The notes below the pieces were generated by a model. That model was given only the letters and a program-made list of their open reading frames with translations, did not search any database and was not told the origin of the DNA. Made by a program: the position numbers and the translations under genes. Positions 52,602-62,177 of a stretch of DNA of 64,000 nt are shown here, in pieces; position 1 is the stretch's first letter, and the number at the start of each line of letters is the position of its first letter. This DNA is from Bacteroidota bacterium (GTDB lineage Bacteria > Bacteroidota > Bacteroidia > UKL13-3): positions 62,001-126,000 of the forward strand of contig CANHGM010000003.1 of NCBI GenBank assembly GCA_947460345.1, given 5' to 3'.

Positions 52602-54026
52602 GTGAAAACCCAACTAAACAAAACCGACGAGCTTAACGCTTCATTACACCTTACCATTGAGCCAGAAGACTTTTTACCTGAATATGAAAAGCAAATCAAA
52701 CAAATAAACAAAACAACCAAAATGCCCGGTTTTAGACCAGGACATATTCCAAAATCTATGATTGAGAAGAAGTTTGGTGATCAAGTTTTAGTTGAATCAG
52801 TATTAAATATAGCAAATGATAAAGTTAATTCTTATGTTAAAGAAGAAAAACTAGATATTTTAGGTTATCCTTTAAGCAGCGAAAACCAAGCTCCAATTGA
52901 TGTATTTACTAAAGATAAAAGTTACGAATTTATTTTTGATTTAGGTTTTACCCCTAAAATAGAATTGAATTTAGAAGGCCTTCAAACATTTGAAAAAATG
53001 GTTTTAAAACCTTCAGATACTATGATCAATGAAGAAATCGAACACGTTTGTAGACAATTTGGCAACCAAGAATCTACGGATATGGCAGTTGAAGGTGATT
53101 CAGTGTTGATTTTGTTAAACGAATTAAATGAAAACAATGAAGTAATTGAAGGTGGTGTCAGCAGCAAGTCAACTAGAATATTAATAAACACCATTAAAGA
53201 TGAACCAACTAAGCAATTATTCCTGACCACTAAGAAAGGTGACGAATGTAAAGTAGCAATTAAAAATCTTTTTAATGATGATCACAATGAGATGATGCAT
53301 GCTTTGAATATTAGTCATGATGCCGTTCATGATTTGTCTGCAAACTTTTCAGCTAAAATTGAAGAAATTACCCATATTCAACCAGCTGAAAACAATCAAG
53401 AATTATGGGATAAAGCATTTGGTGAAGGCACTTGTAAAAGTGAAGAAGATTTTAGAAATGAAATTGGTAAAATGCTAACCAATATGTACGAAGCCAACAC
53501 ACAACACATTTTAGAACACGATGTCACTGATACTTTAATAAACAATACTAACATCACTTTACCTGATGAGTTTATGAAAAGATGGTTGATTCAAGCCCAC
53601 CCTAAAGAATATACAACAGAAAATGTTGAAAGTAAATATGGTGTTGAAAGAAAAGGCTTACAATGGCAATTGATTAGAGAAAAAATCGAAGAAAGATTTG
53701 CTGTAGAAATAAACAATGATGATTTAGAACTTGCAGCATTTATGAAAATCCGTGATTTATTTGCTCAAGTAGGTATGCCCAATGCCCCTTACGAACAAAT
53801 TAAAGGCTTTGCAATGGATAGAATGAAAGATGAAAAATTTGTAAAAGAAATAGCTCCAATGGCCATGCAACAAAAAGTAATGTCAGCACTTATTTCTAAT
53901 TTGCAAGTAAATCAAGTTGAATACAACCACGAAGAATTAATTGAAAAAATAAAAGCACATAATGCTAAACATCATGCCCACCATCATGCCCACGAACATG
54001 AGCATGAGCATGAACACAACCACTAA
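52602..54026 (+). CDS. tig: Trigger factor with histidine-rich C-terminal tail
   Basis: A 474-residue ribosome-associated chaperone. The start is GTG at 52602 (KTQLNKTDELNASLHLTIE); a longer frame begins with a TTG inside the tRNA terminator and is rejected. The N-terminal ribosome-binding domain contains the signature GFRPGHIPKSMI (GFRxGxxP). The PPIase-like domain (about 145-250) is diverged, as is usual in Bacteroidetes. The C-terminal helical domain ends near 450. The last 24 residues include 12 histidines in runs (KHHAHHHAHEHEHEHEHNH), unlike the E. coli protein. It is followed after 36 bases by clpP, a common pairing. Confidence 0.95.
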   Translation: MKTQLNKTDELNASLHLTIEPEDFLPEYEKQIKQINKTTKMPGFRPGHIPKSMIEKKFGDQVLVESVLNIANDKVNSYVKEEKLDILGYPLSSENQAPIDVFTKDKSYEFIFDLGFTPKIELNLEGLQTFEKMVLKPSDTMINEEIEHVCRQFGNQESTDMAVEGDSVLILLNELNENNEVIEGGVSSKSTRILINTIKDEPTKQLFLTTKKGDECKVAIKNLFNDDHNEMMHALNISHDAVHDLSANFSAKIEEITHIQPAENNQELWDKAFGEGTCKSEEDFRNEIGKMLTNMYEANTQHILEHDVTDTLINNTNITLPDEFMKRWLIQAHPKEYTTENVESKYGVERKGLQWQLIREKIEERFAVEINNDDLELAAFMKIRDLFAQVGMPNAPYEQIKGFAMDRMKDEKFVKEIAPMAMQQKVMSALISNLQVNQVEYNHEELIEKIKAHNAKHHAHHHAHEHEHEHEHNH

Positions 54027-54062
54027 ACATAAAACCACTAATTAAATTAAACAAATAAAATC

Positions 54063-54734
54063 ATGAATTTTGGAAAAGAATTTCATCGCTATGCTACAAA
54101 ACACCACGGTATTAGTAGCTTAAAAACCGAAGCTTATATTCAAAGTGAGGTTCAAGGTATGACCAGAACAGTTATTGAAGAACGCCCTGTAAACTTTAGA
54201 GAAATAGATGTGTTTTCAAGGTTAATGGCCGATAGAATTATATTTTTAGGAAGCGGCATCGACGATTATTTTGCGAATATTGTACAAGCTCAATTATTGT
54301 TTTTACAATCAATTGATGCCAAAAGAGATATTCAAATGTATATCAATTCACCAGGAGGATCAGTATACGCAGGTTTAGGTATATATGACACTATGCAATA
54401 TATAACACCAGATGTAGCAACAATATGCACAGGTATGGCTGCAAGTATGGGTGCTGTGTTAATGTGTGCTGGTGTAAAAGGAAAAAGAGCTGCATTAAAA
54501 CACAGTAGAGTAATGATTCACCAACCTATGGGCGGTGCTCAAGGACAAGAAAGTGATATCGAAATTACAGCTAGAGAAATTAAAAAATTAAAGCGTGAAT
54601 TGTATGAAATTATTGCTTCTCATAGCGGACAATCATATGAGAAAGTAGAAGCAGATAGCGATCGCGATTATTGGATGACAGCTGATGAAGCTAAAGAATA
54701 CGGAATGCTTGACGAAGTATTAAGCAGAAAATAA
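54063..54734 (+). CDS. clpP: ATP-dependent Clp protease proteolytic subunit
   Basis: A 223-residue serine peptidase that forms the double heptameric chamber of ClpXP/ClpAP. The catalytic Ser is in [11 protein letters not shown], the His in VMIHQPMGG, and the Asp lies near RDYWM. The head-domain motif [19 protein letters not shown] is intact. The N-terminal extension of about 25 residues probably includes a cleaved propeptide. It is 36 bases after tig and ends in a strong terminator. clpX is not in the window. Confidence 0.97.
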   Translation: MNFGKEFHRYATKHHGISSLKTEAYIQSEVQGMTRTVIEERPVNFREIDVFSRLMADRIIFLGSGIDDYFANIVQAQLLFLQSIDAKRDIQMYINSPGGSVYAGLGIYDTMQYITPDVATICTGMAASMGAVLMCAGVKGKRAALKHSRVMIHQPMGGAQGQESDIEITAREIKKLKRELYEIIASHSGQSYEKVEADSDRDYWMTADEAKEYGMLDEVLSRK

Positions 54735-54754
54735 TATTCTATAATCTAATTATT

Positions 54755-54790
54755 AAAAAAGCCTCAACAAATTATGTTGAGGCTTTTTAA
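54755..54790 (+). terminator. Intrinsic terminator of tig-clpP
   Basis: A 13-bp stem, AAAAAGCCTCAAC (54756-54768) with GTTGAGGCTTTTT (54776-54788), has an AAATTAT loop. It is symmetrical enough to serve the convergent gene as well. Confidence 0.9.
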
Positions 54791-54815
54791 TTTAAAAACT
54801 TTTTAATATATAAAT

Positions 54816-56048
54816 CTAAAGAATTTCTCTCAAAGTTTCGGCATATTTTTTCCCCTCTTCATTTTTATAAGGAATCTTATTTTCATGTCCATATGTATCT
54901 AAAATAAGCAGTAATTCTTTTGCTTTTTGTTTGTCATTTTTAGATATATAATCATATATTTTTCCAAACAATTCATATCTAAATATATCATAGAGCCATA
55001 TTTCATCGGTGCTATTTACATTTATAAATTTAGATAAAGACAATACACTTTCCATAGTGGATTTATATTGGGTGTATGATAACTCTTTTACTTTTTGTGT
55101 AGTTAATTGATCAATTATAATTTTTTTATTTATAAAATTTTTCAAACTCAATCTAGATTCTTCAGCAAAGGCAATAGTGAAATAAAAATCTCTTTGAAAT
55201 TGATTTTGTTTAAGCATACTTAACAATAATCTATCTCCTCGTATTAAATAAGTATCATATAAACTGGGCTTAACTGTCCATGAAAAATTATTAATAGAAA
55301 CAATTGAATCAGACCAAGTAATATATTCTATAGTATCTAATATTGAATTAGGTATATCAAAACCCACTAGGTTGTTTTTAGACAAATATGTAGGAAACCA
55401 AGTTGTATTTAATAAACTAACATCTATAACAGAAACATCTTTTCTATAATTATTGAGAATTTGCAAATACCAAAGAGCAAAAGTAAAATTATCTCCTGAA
55501 GAAATTAAAATTGCATTGGGGCTACAAGCATCTAAAAATTTCTTATTTAATTCGAGTACAAAATCACTAAACCCTCCTCTTTTTTTTCCTTGATTAAATG
55601 CCCAATAGGCTGAATCTTTTTGATTTCTATACCAATAACTCATGGCCAAAGACCCCCATTCTGAAGAGATTTTTGAATAAGGATCAAGTACAATTATTTC
55701 ACCCGAATATTTTGGTGCAAGTTTTATAATTTCTTCAAATTGTGTACTTGATTTCTCAACCAAATCCTTATTGGTATGCATCATACCCCTTCCATCTCTC
55801 GAATTTAATTTACTATATGTATAACCTAAGAAATATCTGGCTTCTATATTATTAGGTTGTATATCAACTATATGTTCTAGTAGTTCAATTAAGTTATTAT
55901 AGTCAAATTGGTCTAATTCATCTTGTATTAATCCATTTTGTTTTTTATACATATTTTTAGCACTGTCTAATAGTTCATTATAATCATTTGTTTGGCTATA
56001 TAATGATGAGAACAAAAAAACATATACTATAAATAAAAACGATCTCAT
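54816..56048 (-). CDS. Exported protein with a region resembling the DUF2723 C-terminal domain
   Basis: A 410-residue protein with signal peptide (MRSFLFIVYVFLFSSLYSQ). An N-terminal TPR-like helical part spans about 25-150 (QPNNIEARYFLGYTYSKLNS). Then the segment ILISSGDNFTFALWYLQI, with NYRKDVSVIDVSLLNTTWF, closely recalls the soluble C-terminal region of large Bacteroidetes DUF2723 membrane proteins (typically GDNDTFPLWYLQ...DVRVVNLSLLNT). Here the membrane domain is absent, so it is a free-standing exported version. The function is unknown. It is convergent with clpP, and its start lies 55 bases downstream of the stop of the trans-sulfuration enzyme gene on the same strand. Confidence 0.72.
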   Translation of the reverse strand: MRSFLFIVYVFLFSSLYSQTNDYNELLDSAKNMYKKQNGLIQDELDQFDYNNLIELLEHIVDIQPNNIEARYFLGYTYSKLNSRDGRGMMHTNKDLVEKSSTQFEEIIKLAPKYSGEIIVLDPYSKISSEWGSLAMSYWYRNQKDSAYWAFNQGKKRGGFSDFVLELNKKFLDACSPNAILISSGDNFTFALWYLQILNNYRKDVSVIDVSLLNTTWFPTYLSKNNLVGFDIPNSILDTIEYITWSDSIVSINNFSWTVKPSLYDTYLIRGDRLLLSMLKQNQFQRDFYFTIAFAEESRLSLKNFINKKIIIDQLTTQKVKELSYTQYKSTMESVLSLSKFINVNSTDEIWLYDIFRYELFGKIYDYISKNDKQKAKELLLILDTYGHENKIPYKNEEGKKYAETLREIL

Positions 56049-56103
56049 TTAGCTAGTCATTTTATATATATATATAAATATTATTTACAAATGGAGAAGA
56101 ACT

Positions 56104-57246
56104 TTATGCATCAATTGCCTGAGCTAAATCTAACAACAAATCATCAATATCTTCAATACCAACACTTAACCTAAGCAACGAATCAGTAACACCCGATTTT
56201 TCTCTTTCTTCTTTAGGTATACTGGCATGTGTCATACTAGCAGGATGACCAATCAAAGATTCAACACCACCTAAAGATTCGGCTAAAGAAAATACTTTAC
56301 AGTTTGATGCTAATTTAAAGGCAGCTTCTTTAGAATCTTGTTTTAAAGTAAAGCTCATCATTCCTCCAAAGTCTCTCATTTGTGATGCACCAATTTCATA
56401 GTTAGGCATATCAGTAAATCCTGGCCAATATACTTTATCTACCTTTGGGTGGTTTCTTAAAAATTCAGCTACCTTTCTTCCATTAAAGCAGTGGCGTTCC
56501 ATCCTTATATGTAACGTTTTTAACCCACGTAAAACTAAAAAGCTATCTTGTGGACCAGGAACAGCCCCACATGAGTTGTGAATAAAAGCTAAATCATCAA
56601 ACAATTTATCATCGTTTACACATAATGCACCCATAATTACATCACTATGTCCGCTTAAATATTTGGTTACTGAATGCATCACTATATGGGCTCCCATATC
56701 TAACGGATTCTGCAAAAAAGGACTTGCAAACGTATTGTCAACTGCTAACAATAAACCATGCTCTTGAGCTATACTAGCACATGCTTTTATATCTATTATT
56801 CTACAGGTTGGGTTAGTGGGTGTTTCAACCCAAAGTAGCTTTGTATTATTGTTTATATAGTTTTTAATATTATGGGCTTCTTGCATATTTACAAAGTGAA
56901 ACTTGATTCCAAATCTTGCAAACACTTTTGTAAACATTCTATAAGTGCCACCATATAAATCATCTGTAGCAATCACTTCGTCGCCAGGATTAAGCAACTT
57001 TGCTACAGCATCTATTGCACCCATACCACTACTAAAACACAAACAATGTTTCGCATTTTCTAAAGCAGCAATACATTGTTGCAAGGCCTCGCGGGTTGGA
57101 TTTTTACCTCTAGCATATGCATATCCTTTATGATTTCCGGGGCTTTCTTGAACATAAGTACTTGTTTGGTAAATAGGAGTCATAATAGCTCCGTTTGTTG
57201 GGTCAGGCTCTTGACCTGCATGGATGGCTTTGGTTCCGAATTTCAT
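56104..57246 (-). CDS. Trans-sulfuration PLP enzyme (cystathionine gamma-synthase / lyase family)
   Basis: A 380-residue PLP-dependent enzyme of the Cys/Met metabolism family. It opens MKFGTKAIHAGQEPDPTNGAI and carries YARGKNPTREALQ, the cofactor phosphate-binding CLCFSSGMGAIDAV, and the Schiff-base Lys in HSVTKYLSGHSDV. Near the C-terminus SLGGVESLIGHPASMTHASI is the usual substrate-binding block. Sequence alone does not separate cystathionine gamma-synthase, gamma-lyase or beta-lyase; the length and opening fit cystathionine gamma-synthase/lyase-like enzymes. No other methionine gene adjoins it. Confidence 0.9.
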   Translation of the reverse strand: MKFGTKAIHAGQEPDPTNGAIMTPIYQTSTYVQESPGNHKGYAYARGKNPTREALQQCIAALENAKHCLCFSSGMGAIDAVAKLLNPGDEVIATDDLYGGTYRMFTKVFARFGIKFHFVNMQEAHNIKNYINNNTKLLWVETPTNPTCRIIDIKACASIAQEHGLLLAVDNTFASPFLQNPLDMGAHIVMHSVTKYLSGHSDVIMGALCVNDDKLFDDLAFIHNSCGAVPGPQDSFLVLRGLKTLHIRMERHCFNGRKVAEFLRNHPKVDKVYWPGFTDMPNYEIGASQMRDFGGMMSFTLKQDSKEAAFKLASNCKVFSLAESLGGVESLIGHPASMTHASIPKEEREKSGVTDSLLRLSVGIEDIDDLLLDLAQAIDA

Positions 57247-57269
57247 TTGAATAATGATGTTTAAATAAA

Positions 57270-57300
57270 AAACGCAAAACCGTGTTATAGTTTTGCGTTT
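57270..57300 (-). terminator. Intrinsic terminator after the DUF6580 gene
   Basis: An 11-bp perfect stem, AAACGCAAAAC (57270-57280) with GTTTTGCGTTT (57290-57300), is followed on the minus strand by TTTT. It lies 24 bases past the DUF6580 stop. Confidence 0.85.
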
Positions 57301-57324
57301 ATAAATTTTTTTTATTGAATTGAG

Positions 57325-57864
57325 TTATGCTATAGTAAGTTTCTTATTAGAAATAAATGTATAGGCTATATAGAACAATAACATGACAGCTGTATTTGAT
57401 AATAATGAAGCTCCAACAAATGGAATTGCAGATATATAGCATGTAGTTAATCCGCTAATATCATGAGAGTATAGTGGTGTAGCTATCCAAGTAATAAAAT
57501 TTGATGCTATGAAAAAGAAAATAACAGAAACAATTGAAGAGAAAAGTGAATTGGTTAAATTTACTTTATTATTGATTCTGTTACCAATATAAACTGCTGA
57601 TAAATATAAAATATAGTTTAATATAAAATCTCCAGAAGTAATATAATGAGTGTAACTAGAATCATTTTGAGTAATTGCTAAAACAAAGTCACATACAAAC
57701 AAAGATATAAGAGGTAAAGTATAGGCAACTCTTTTGTTAGTAATAAAGGCTCCACAAATGATAGCCATTGCAATAGTTGGGTTAAAGTTCGGAATTTGTA
57801 ATAGTCTGAATAAAACTATTGAAATAAAAACTATAGAAGCAATTAAAATATGTTGTTTGTTCAT
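57325..57864 (-). CDS. DUF6580 family membrane protein
   Basis: A 179-residue integral membrane protein with about five helices. The opening (HILIASIVFISIVLFRLLQI), then NFNPTIAMAIICGAFITNKRVAY and the PLISLFVCDFVLA segment, is characteristic of DUF6580. This family resembles the substrate-binding membrane subunits of ECF transporters, so a vitamin or small-molecule uptake role is possible but unproven. I start it at the ATG at 57864; the frame remains open 19 codons upstream from a GTG. No ECF ATPase is nearby and I see no riboswitch in the 170 bases upstream. Confidence 0.8.
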   Translation of the reverse strand: MNKQHILIASIVFISIVLFRLLQIPNFNPTIAMAIICGAFITNKRVAYTLPLISLFVCDFVLAITQNDSSYTHYITSGDFILNYILYLSAVYIGNRINNKVNLTNSLFSSIVSVIFFFIASNFITWIATPLYSHDISGLTTCYISAIPFVGASLLSNTAVMLLFYIAYTFISNKKLTIA

Positions 57865-57996
57865 GTGTTGTAACTTATAAATAAATATGTCGTTTATAAA
57901 GGCAAAAGTAGTGTTAAACACACTATGTAACCAAATTGCTGTTCAACAATAAATCCACAATTTATTTTTAATAGCTAAAATTGGGTTACTAAACTT

Positions 57997-58004
57997 TAAT
58001 TTTG
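57997..58004 (+). promoter_or_regulatory. -7 box of the M16 peptidase gene
   Basis: TAATTTTG followed by CA, 29 bases before the ATG at 58034. The only nearby TTG (57981) is closer than normal. Confidence 0.45.
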
Positions 58005-58033
58005 CAACCAAATTAATACATTATAAAAGAAAA

Positions 58034-60901
58034 ATGAGTAGATTTTTTCAACCAATTGCTATAGCATTTGCAGTGATGTTTAGCACAGCAAGTTATTCTC
58101 AAATTAAAGAATTAGAGAAAGTAGAATCAAAGCCAGGCGAATTAAAAATTGGGTATTCTAAATACCAATTGAGTAATGGTTTAACAATTATTGTTCATGA
58201 AGATCATAGCGACCCTTTGGTGCATGTAAATGTAGCATACCACGTAGGCTCTGCTCGTGAAGTAAAAGACCGTTCAGGTTTTGCTCACTTTTTCGAACAT
58301 ATGTTGTTTCAAGGCACAGAACATGTGGCTGATGAAGAACACATGCATTTAGTAGATGCTGCTGGTGGTAGCTGGAACGGTAATACAACCCGTGACCGTA
58401 CAAAATATTTTGAAACAGTGCCTAGCAACTATTTAGAAATGGCCTTGTATTTAGAAGCAGATAGAATGGGTTTTGTATTAGACTCAGTTACTCAAAAGAA
58501 ATTTGAAGTACAAAGAGCCACTGTAAAAAACGAAAAAGGACAAAATGTAGAAAACGTACCTTATGGTATGTTTGATGAAATTAAAAACAAACTTATTTAC
58601 CCAATGGGACATCCATATAGTTGGACTACAATTGGATACACAGAAGATTTAGATAGAGCTAATGTAGAAGATATGAAAAATTTCTTCATGCGTTGGTATG
58701 GCCCTAATAATGCTTGTTTAATAGTTGCTGGAGATGTCAATACTTCAGAAGTAATAAAATATGCTGAAAAATATTTTGGAAGCATACCTCGTTGCCCAGA
58801 AGTAAAGAAAATGAAACTAGAATCCGTTATTATCCCTGAAAACAAATATGCTTATTACGAAGACAAAGTAGGTATTCCTGTTGCTTTAATTAATTATGTA
58901 TCTGTTCCTTCATACCATGCTGATGAACCAGCTTTAGATATTTTAGGTCAAATATTAGGTAGTGGAAAAAATTCATATTTATATAAACATTTTGAATTGT
59001 CAGAAAACTCTTTAGGAGCAGCTTCATTCAATTCATCTGATGAATTAGCTGGTGAGTTCGGTATTCAAGTTTCTATGTTCCCCGCTACTTCTCTTGACAG
59101 TGTAGAACTATGGTTAAAAGAAACTTTTGATGATTTTGAAAAAAATGGAATTAGCGATGATGCTATGGCTCGAGCTAAAGCTAGAATAGAAACAACATTA
59201 TTAGGAATCATGGAAAGTAATTCAGGTAAAGCAAATTACTTAGGTGATTCTTGGTTATACGCTCCAAAAACAATGAATCTTAATGATGAATTAGATAGAT
59301 ATAGAAAAGTTACAAAAGAAGATATCATCAGAGTATTTAATAAATATATTAAAACTAAAAAATCAGCATGGGTTATTTTCCAACCTAAAGGTTCAAATGC
59401 AGCTGATAATGAGAAAAAGCCAACTTCTACAAACAATTTAGCTCCTGTTGAAATTCCAAATGAGTATAAAGGTTTGACTTATAAAAAAGCTGTTGACAAT
59501 TTTGACAGAAGCATAAGACCAACTGCAGGTCCTGATAAAACTATTTCATTACCACAAATTTGGAAAGAAAAGTTTGACAACGGTTTAACAATGATGGGAA
59601 CTGAATATAAAGAAACACCGTTTGTTACTGTTTCTTTAAAAATCAAAGGTGGAGAATTGCATGAAATGAAAATGTTAGACAAAATTGGTTTAACATCATT
59701 TACAGCTACTATGATGAATGAAGGTACTCAAAAATACTCAGCTGAAGATTTTGAAAACATTGAAGAAAAATTAGGTAGTAATGTTTCTATTACTAGTGGT
59801 GGAGATGCTTTATATGTATCTATCAGATGCCATGTTGATAAATTAGATGACGTTTTAAAATTAATGGAAGAAAGATTATTCCATCCTAAATTTGATGAAA
59901 AAGATTTTAAACGTTTGAAAAAACAAAGTATTGAGAATATAAAAGACTTAGAATATAATGCGGGTGCTGTTGCTGATGTGGTATTTGGCAAACTTATGTA
60001 TGGAAACAATACTGCAGGAATGAGTTCAACTGCAAAATCACTTAAGAAGATTACGCTTGATGACGTAAAAGCTTATTACAATAATTTTATTAGTCCTTCC
60101 ATTTCTGAATTAACTGTTGTTGGTCCTTTAAACAAAGATCAAATATTAGCTAAACTTGATTTCTTAAAGTCTTGGACAGCTAAACCTGTGGAAATTCCAT
60201 CGCTTGGAGATTTTTATGAAACAGAAAATACCAAAATATATTTTTATGACAAGCCAGAAGCTGCTCAATCTGAATTGAGAGTAGGCTATATCACCAATCC
60301 TTATTCAATCACTGGTGAATTGTTTAAATGTAATATCATGAACTTTCAATTGGGTGGCAACTTTAATAGCCGTTTAAATCAAAACATTCGTGAAACTAGA
60401 GGTTATACATATGGTATCAGAGGAGGTTTCTTTGGTAGTAAAGATATCGGCACATTCGAAATTTCGACTAGTGTTAAATCTGAAACTACTGATACAGCAT
60501 TAAGTGAAATATTTAGAGAAATGAACGATTGGAAAGCGGGTAAATTCACTGCTGATGATTTAAACTTCACTAAAAGCTCTATGAGCAATGGATATTACTT
60601 GCGTTATGAAACAGGAAATCAAAAATTAAGTTTCTTAAATCAATTAATGAACTACAATTTATCTCCTGATTATTATAAACAACAATTAGAAGTAATTAAA
60701 AACTTTAGCATGGATGATATGAAAAACTATGCAATCAAATATCTACCTACAAATAAAATGTTGGTTGTGGTTGTAGGTGATAAAGCATTGTTAAAGAAAA
60801 GAATTGATTCTTTAAAAATTGGACCTATTGAAATGGTAACAGATTATAGCAATATGCCATTTAACCCTAAAAGTAAAGTTAAGTTTATTAAAAAAGACTA
60901 A
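58034..60901 (+). CDS. Two-domain M16 (pitrilysin-like) zinc peptidase
   Basis: A 955-residue exported peptidase; the signal peptide is at residues 1-22 (FFQPIAIAFAVMFSTASYSQ). The N-terminal M16 unit has the inverted zinc motif HFFEH in GFAHFFEHMLFQGTEH. The distal Glu is expected about 75 residues later (KNEKGQNVENVPYGM region). The second M16 unit begins near 515 (KEKFDNGLTMMG) and lacks HxxEH, having IGLTSFTATMMNEGT at the equivalent place, so it is the inactive partner half. The conserved R-x-x-x-Y of the C-terminal half appears as NQNIRETRGYTYGIRGGF. It should degrade peptides in the periplasm. A strong terminator follows. Confidence 0.94.
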   Translation: MSRFFQPIAIAFAVMFSTASYSQIKELEKVESKPGELKIGYSKYQLSNGLTIIVHEDHSDPLVHVNVAYHVGSAREVKDRSGFAHFFEHMLFQGTEHVADEEHMHLVDAAGGSWNGNTTRDRTKYFETVPSNYLEMALYLEADRMGFVLDSVTQKKFEVQRATVKNEKGQNVENVPYGMFDEIKNKLIYPMGHPYSWTTIGYTEDLDRANVEDMKNFFMRWYGPNNACLIVAGDVNTSEVIKYAEKYFGSIPRCPEVKKMKLESVIIPENKYAYYEDKVGIPVALINYVSVPSYHADEPALDILGQILGSGKNSYLYKHFELSENSLGAASFNSSDELAGEFGIQVSMFPATSLDSVELWLKETFDDFEKNGISDDAMARAKARIETTLLGIMESNSGKANYLGDSWLYAPKTMNLNDELDRYRKVTKEDIIRVFNKYIKTKKSAWVIFQPKGSNAADNEKKPTSTNNLAPVEIPNEYKGLTYKKAVDNFDRSIRPTAGPDKTISLPQIWKEKFDNGLTMMGTEYKETPFVTVSLKIKGGELHEMKMLDKIGLTSFTATMMNEGTQKYSAEDFENIEEKLGSNVSITSGGDALYVSIRCHVDKLDDVLKLMEERLFHPKFDEKDFKRLKKQSIENIKDLEYNAGAVADVVFGKLMYGNNTAGMSSTAKSLKKITLDDVKAYYNNFISPSISELTVVGPLNKDQILAKLDFLKSWTAKPVEIPSLGDFYETENTKIYFYDKPEAAQSELRVGYITNPYSITGELFKCNIMNFQLGGNFNSRLNQNIRETRGYTYGIRGGFFGSKDIGTFEISTSVKSETTDTALSEIFREMNDWKAGKFTADDLNFTKSSMSNGYYLRYETGNQKLSFLNQLMNYNLSPDYYKQQLEVIKNFSMDDMKNYAIKYLPTNKMLVVVVGDKALLKKRIDSLKIGPIEMVTDYSNMPFNPKSKVKFIKKD

Positions 60902-60921
60902 TTAAATATCTTTAAAAATAT

Positions 60922-60957
60922 AAAAAGCCAGTTTGAACGCATTCAAGCTGGCTTTTT
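60922..60957 (+). terminator. Intrinsic terminator of the M16 peptidase gene
   Basis: A 16-bp stem, AAAAAGCCAGTTTGAA (60922-60937) with TTCAAGCTGGCTTTTT (60942-60957), has one G-U pair and a CGCA loop. Confidence 0.9.
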
Positions 60958-60983
60958 ATTTATAAATTTGCCCTTCAAATTAT

Positions 60984-62177
60984 ATGAAAAATTATATCCT
61001 TTATATTTTACTATTTTCCATTAATATAGGATGTAGTAGCAATGTCGACCCGAAAGTTAAAAATACTCAAGGTATACAAAAAAATATTGATACTACAACC
61101 ATATCTAAACCTATTGCAACGGTAAATAGGAATACCAATCCAAACAGAATAGCAAAGTTTATCGCTGGCCTAGAGCAAATAGATAGCAATGAACTTACCC
61201 ACCTACAAAGCAGAAGTGATTGGAAAAACTTTAAAATGGTTTTTGATAGCCTTTGGTTCAAAATGGAAACCAATAGATTAAATAAACAAAAAGATTGGGT
61301 TAAAGAAAATATGAAAGCAATTACACCTGAAATAGATTTTTTATTTTATCCTTTTAGTGGTGCTGATTTTTTAAACTCAAATGTGTTTTTCCCGAATGCT
61401 AAAAAAACCATTATGATTGGTCTTGAACCTGCAGGCACATTGCCAGATATGAACAAATTTAGCAAAGATTCACTTGACAAATACTTCAACAATATTCGCA
61501 ATTCTCTTTATTCAATCCTTAAGTTTAGTTTTTATAGAACAAACTCAATGGCTAAAGATTTTAAATCAGAAGATATAAATGGTACGTTACCCAATATATT
61601 AATTTTTTTAGCTAGAAATGGCAATGATGTAATAGATGTTGAACCCACAACTATAGACGCAAAAGGAAATTTAAAAATTAAGAAATTTAGTGATTTTAAA
61701 AAATCAAAAAACAAGGGTGTTAAAATCACCTATTGTTCTAATAAATCAGACACCTTAAGAGAGCTTTATTATTTCTCAGGTGATATTTCAAATTTAGGTT
61801 TCAAAAATGATTCATCATTTTATGTATATTTAAATTCATTAGATTTTGAAGCTACTTTTCTTAAATCAGCTAGCTTCTTAATGCATAAAGATTATTTCTC
61901 ATATATTAGAAATATTATATTAAATAAGTCTGAATATATATTGCAAGATGACTCAGGTGTGCCATTTAGGTTCTTTCAAAACAAAACTTGGCAAACCAAA
62001 GTATTTGGCACCTATGACAAACCCATTTCTCTGTTTTCAAACTATTTCCAAAAAGACTTTAAAGACGCTTATAAAGATAGCACTAAAGTAGGGAAACTAC
62101 CTTTTGGAATTGGATATGACTGGAAACCCAATCAATCTAATTTAACGTTAGCTACAAAAATCAGAGCAAAAAAATAG
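60984..62177 (+). CDS. Lipoprotein of unknown function
   Basis: A 397-residue protein I cannot assign. The signal (MKNYILYILLFSINIGC) ends in a good lipobox, INIGC, followed by SSN, so it is probably a lipoprotein made by Lgt. A Thr/Asn-rich linker (about 20-50) leads into a globular region. That region contains FLFYPFSGADFLNSNVFFPN and MIGLEPAGTLPD, which suggests an alpha/beta fold. Later segments are IKFSDFKKSKNKGVKITY and FEATFLKSASFLMHKDYF. I see no catalytic signature. The stop is immediately followed by the ATG of the YihY-like gene, so the two genes are translationally coupled. Confidence 0.75.
   Translation: MKNYILYILLFSINIGCSSNVDPKVKNTQGIQKNIDTTTISKPIATVNRNTNPNRIAKFIAGLEQIDSNELTHLQSRSDWKNFKMVFDSLWFKMETNRLNKQKDWVKENMKAITPEIDFLFYPFSGADFLNSNVFFPNAKKTIMIGLEPAGTLPDMNKFSKDSLDKYFNNIRNSLYSILKFSFYRTNSMAKDFKSEDINGTLPNILIFLARNGNDVIDVEPTTIDAKGNLKIKKFSDFKKSKNKGVKITYCSNKSDTLRELYYFSGDISNLGFKNDSSFYVYLNSLDFEATFLKSASFLMHKDYFSYIRNIILNKSEYILQDDSGVPFRFFQNKTWQTKVFGTYDKPISLFSNYFQKDFKDAYKDSTKVGKLPFGIGYDWKPNQSNLTLATKIRAKK

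Noticed and set aside
57865-58033. A riboswitch upstream of the DUF6580 gene
   Set aside because: ECF-like genes are often riboswitch-controlled, but I find no recognisable conserved core or strong stem here.
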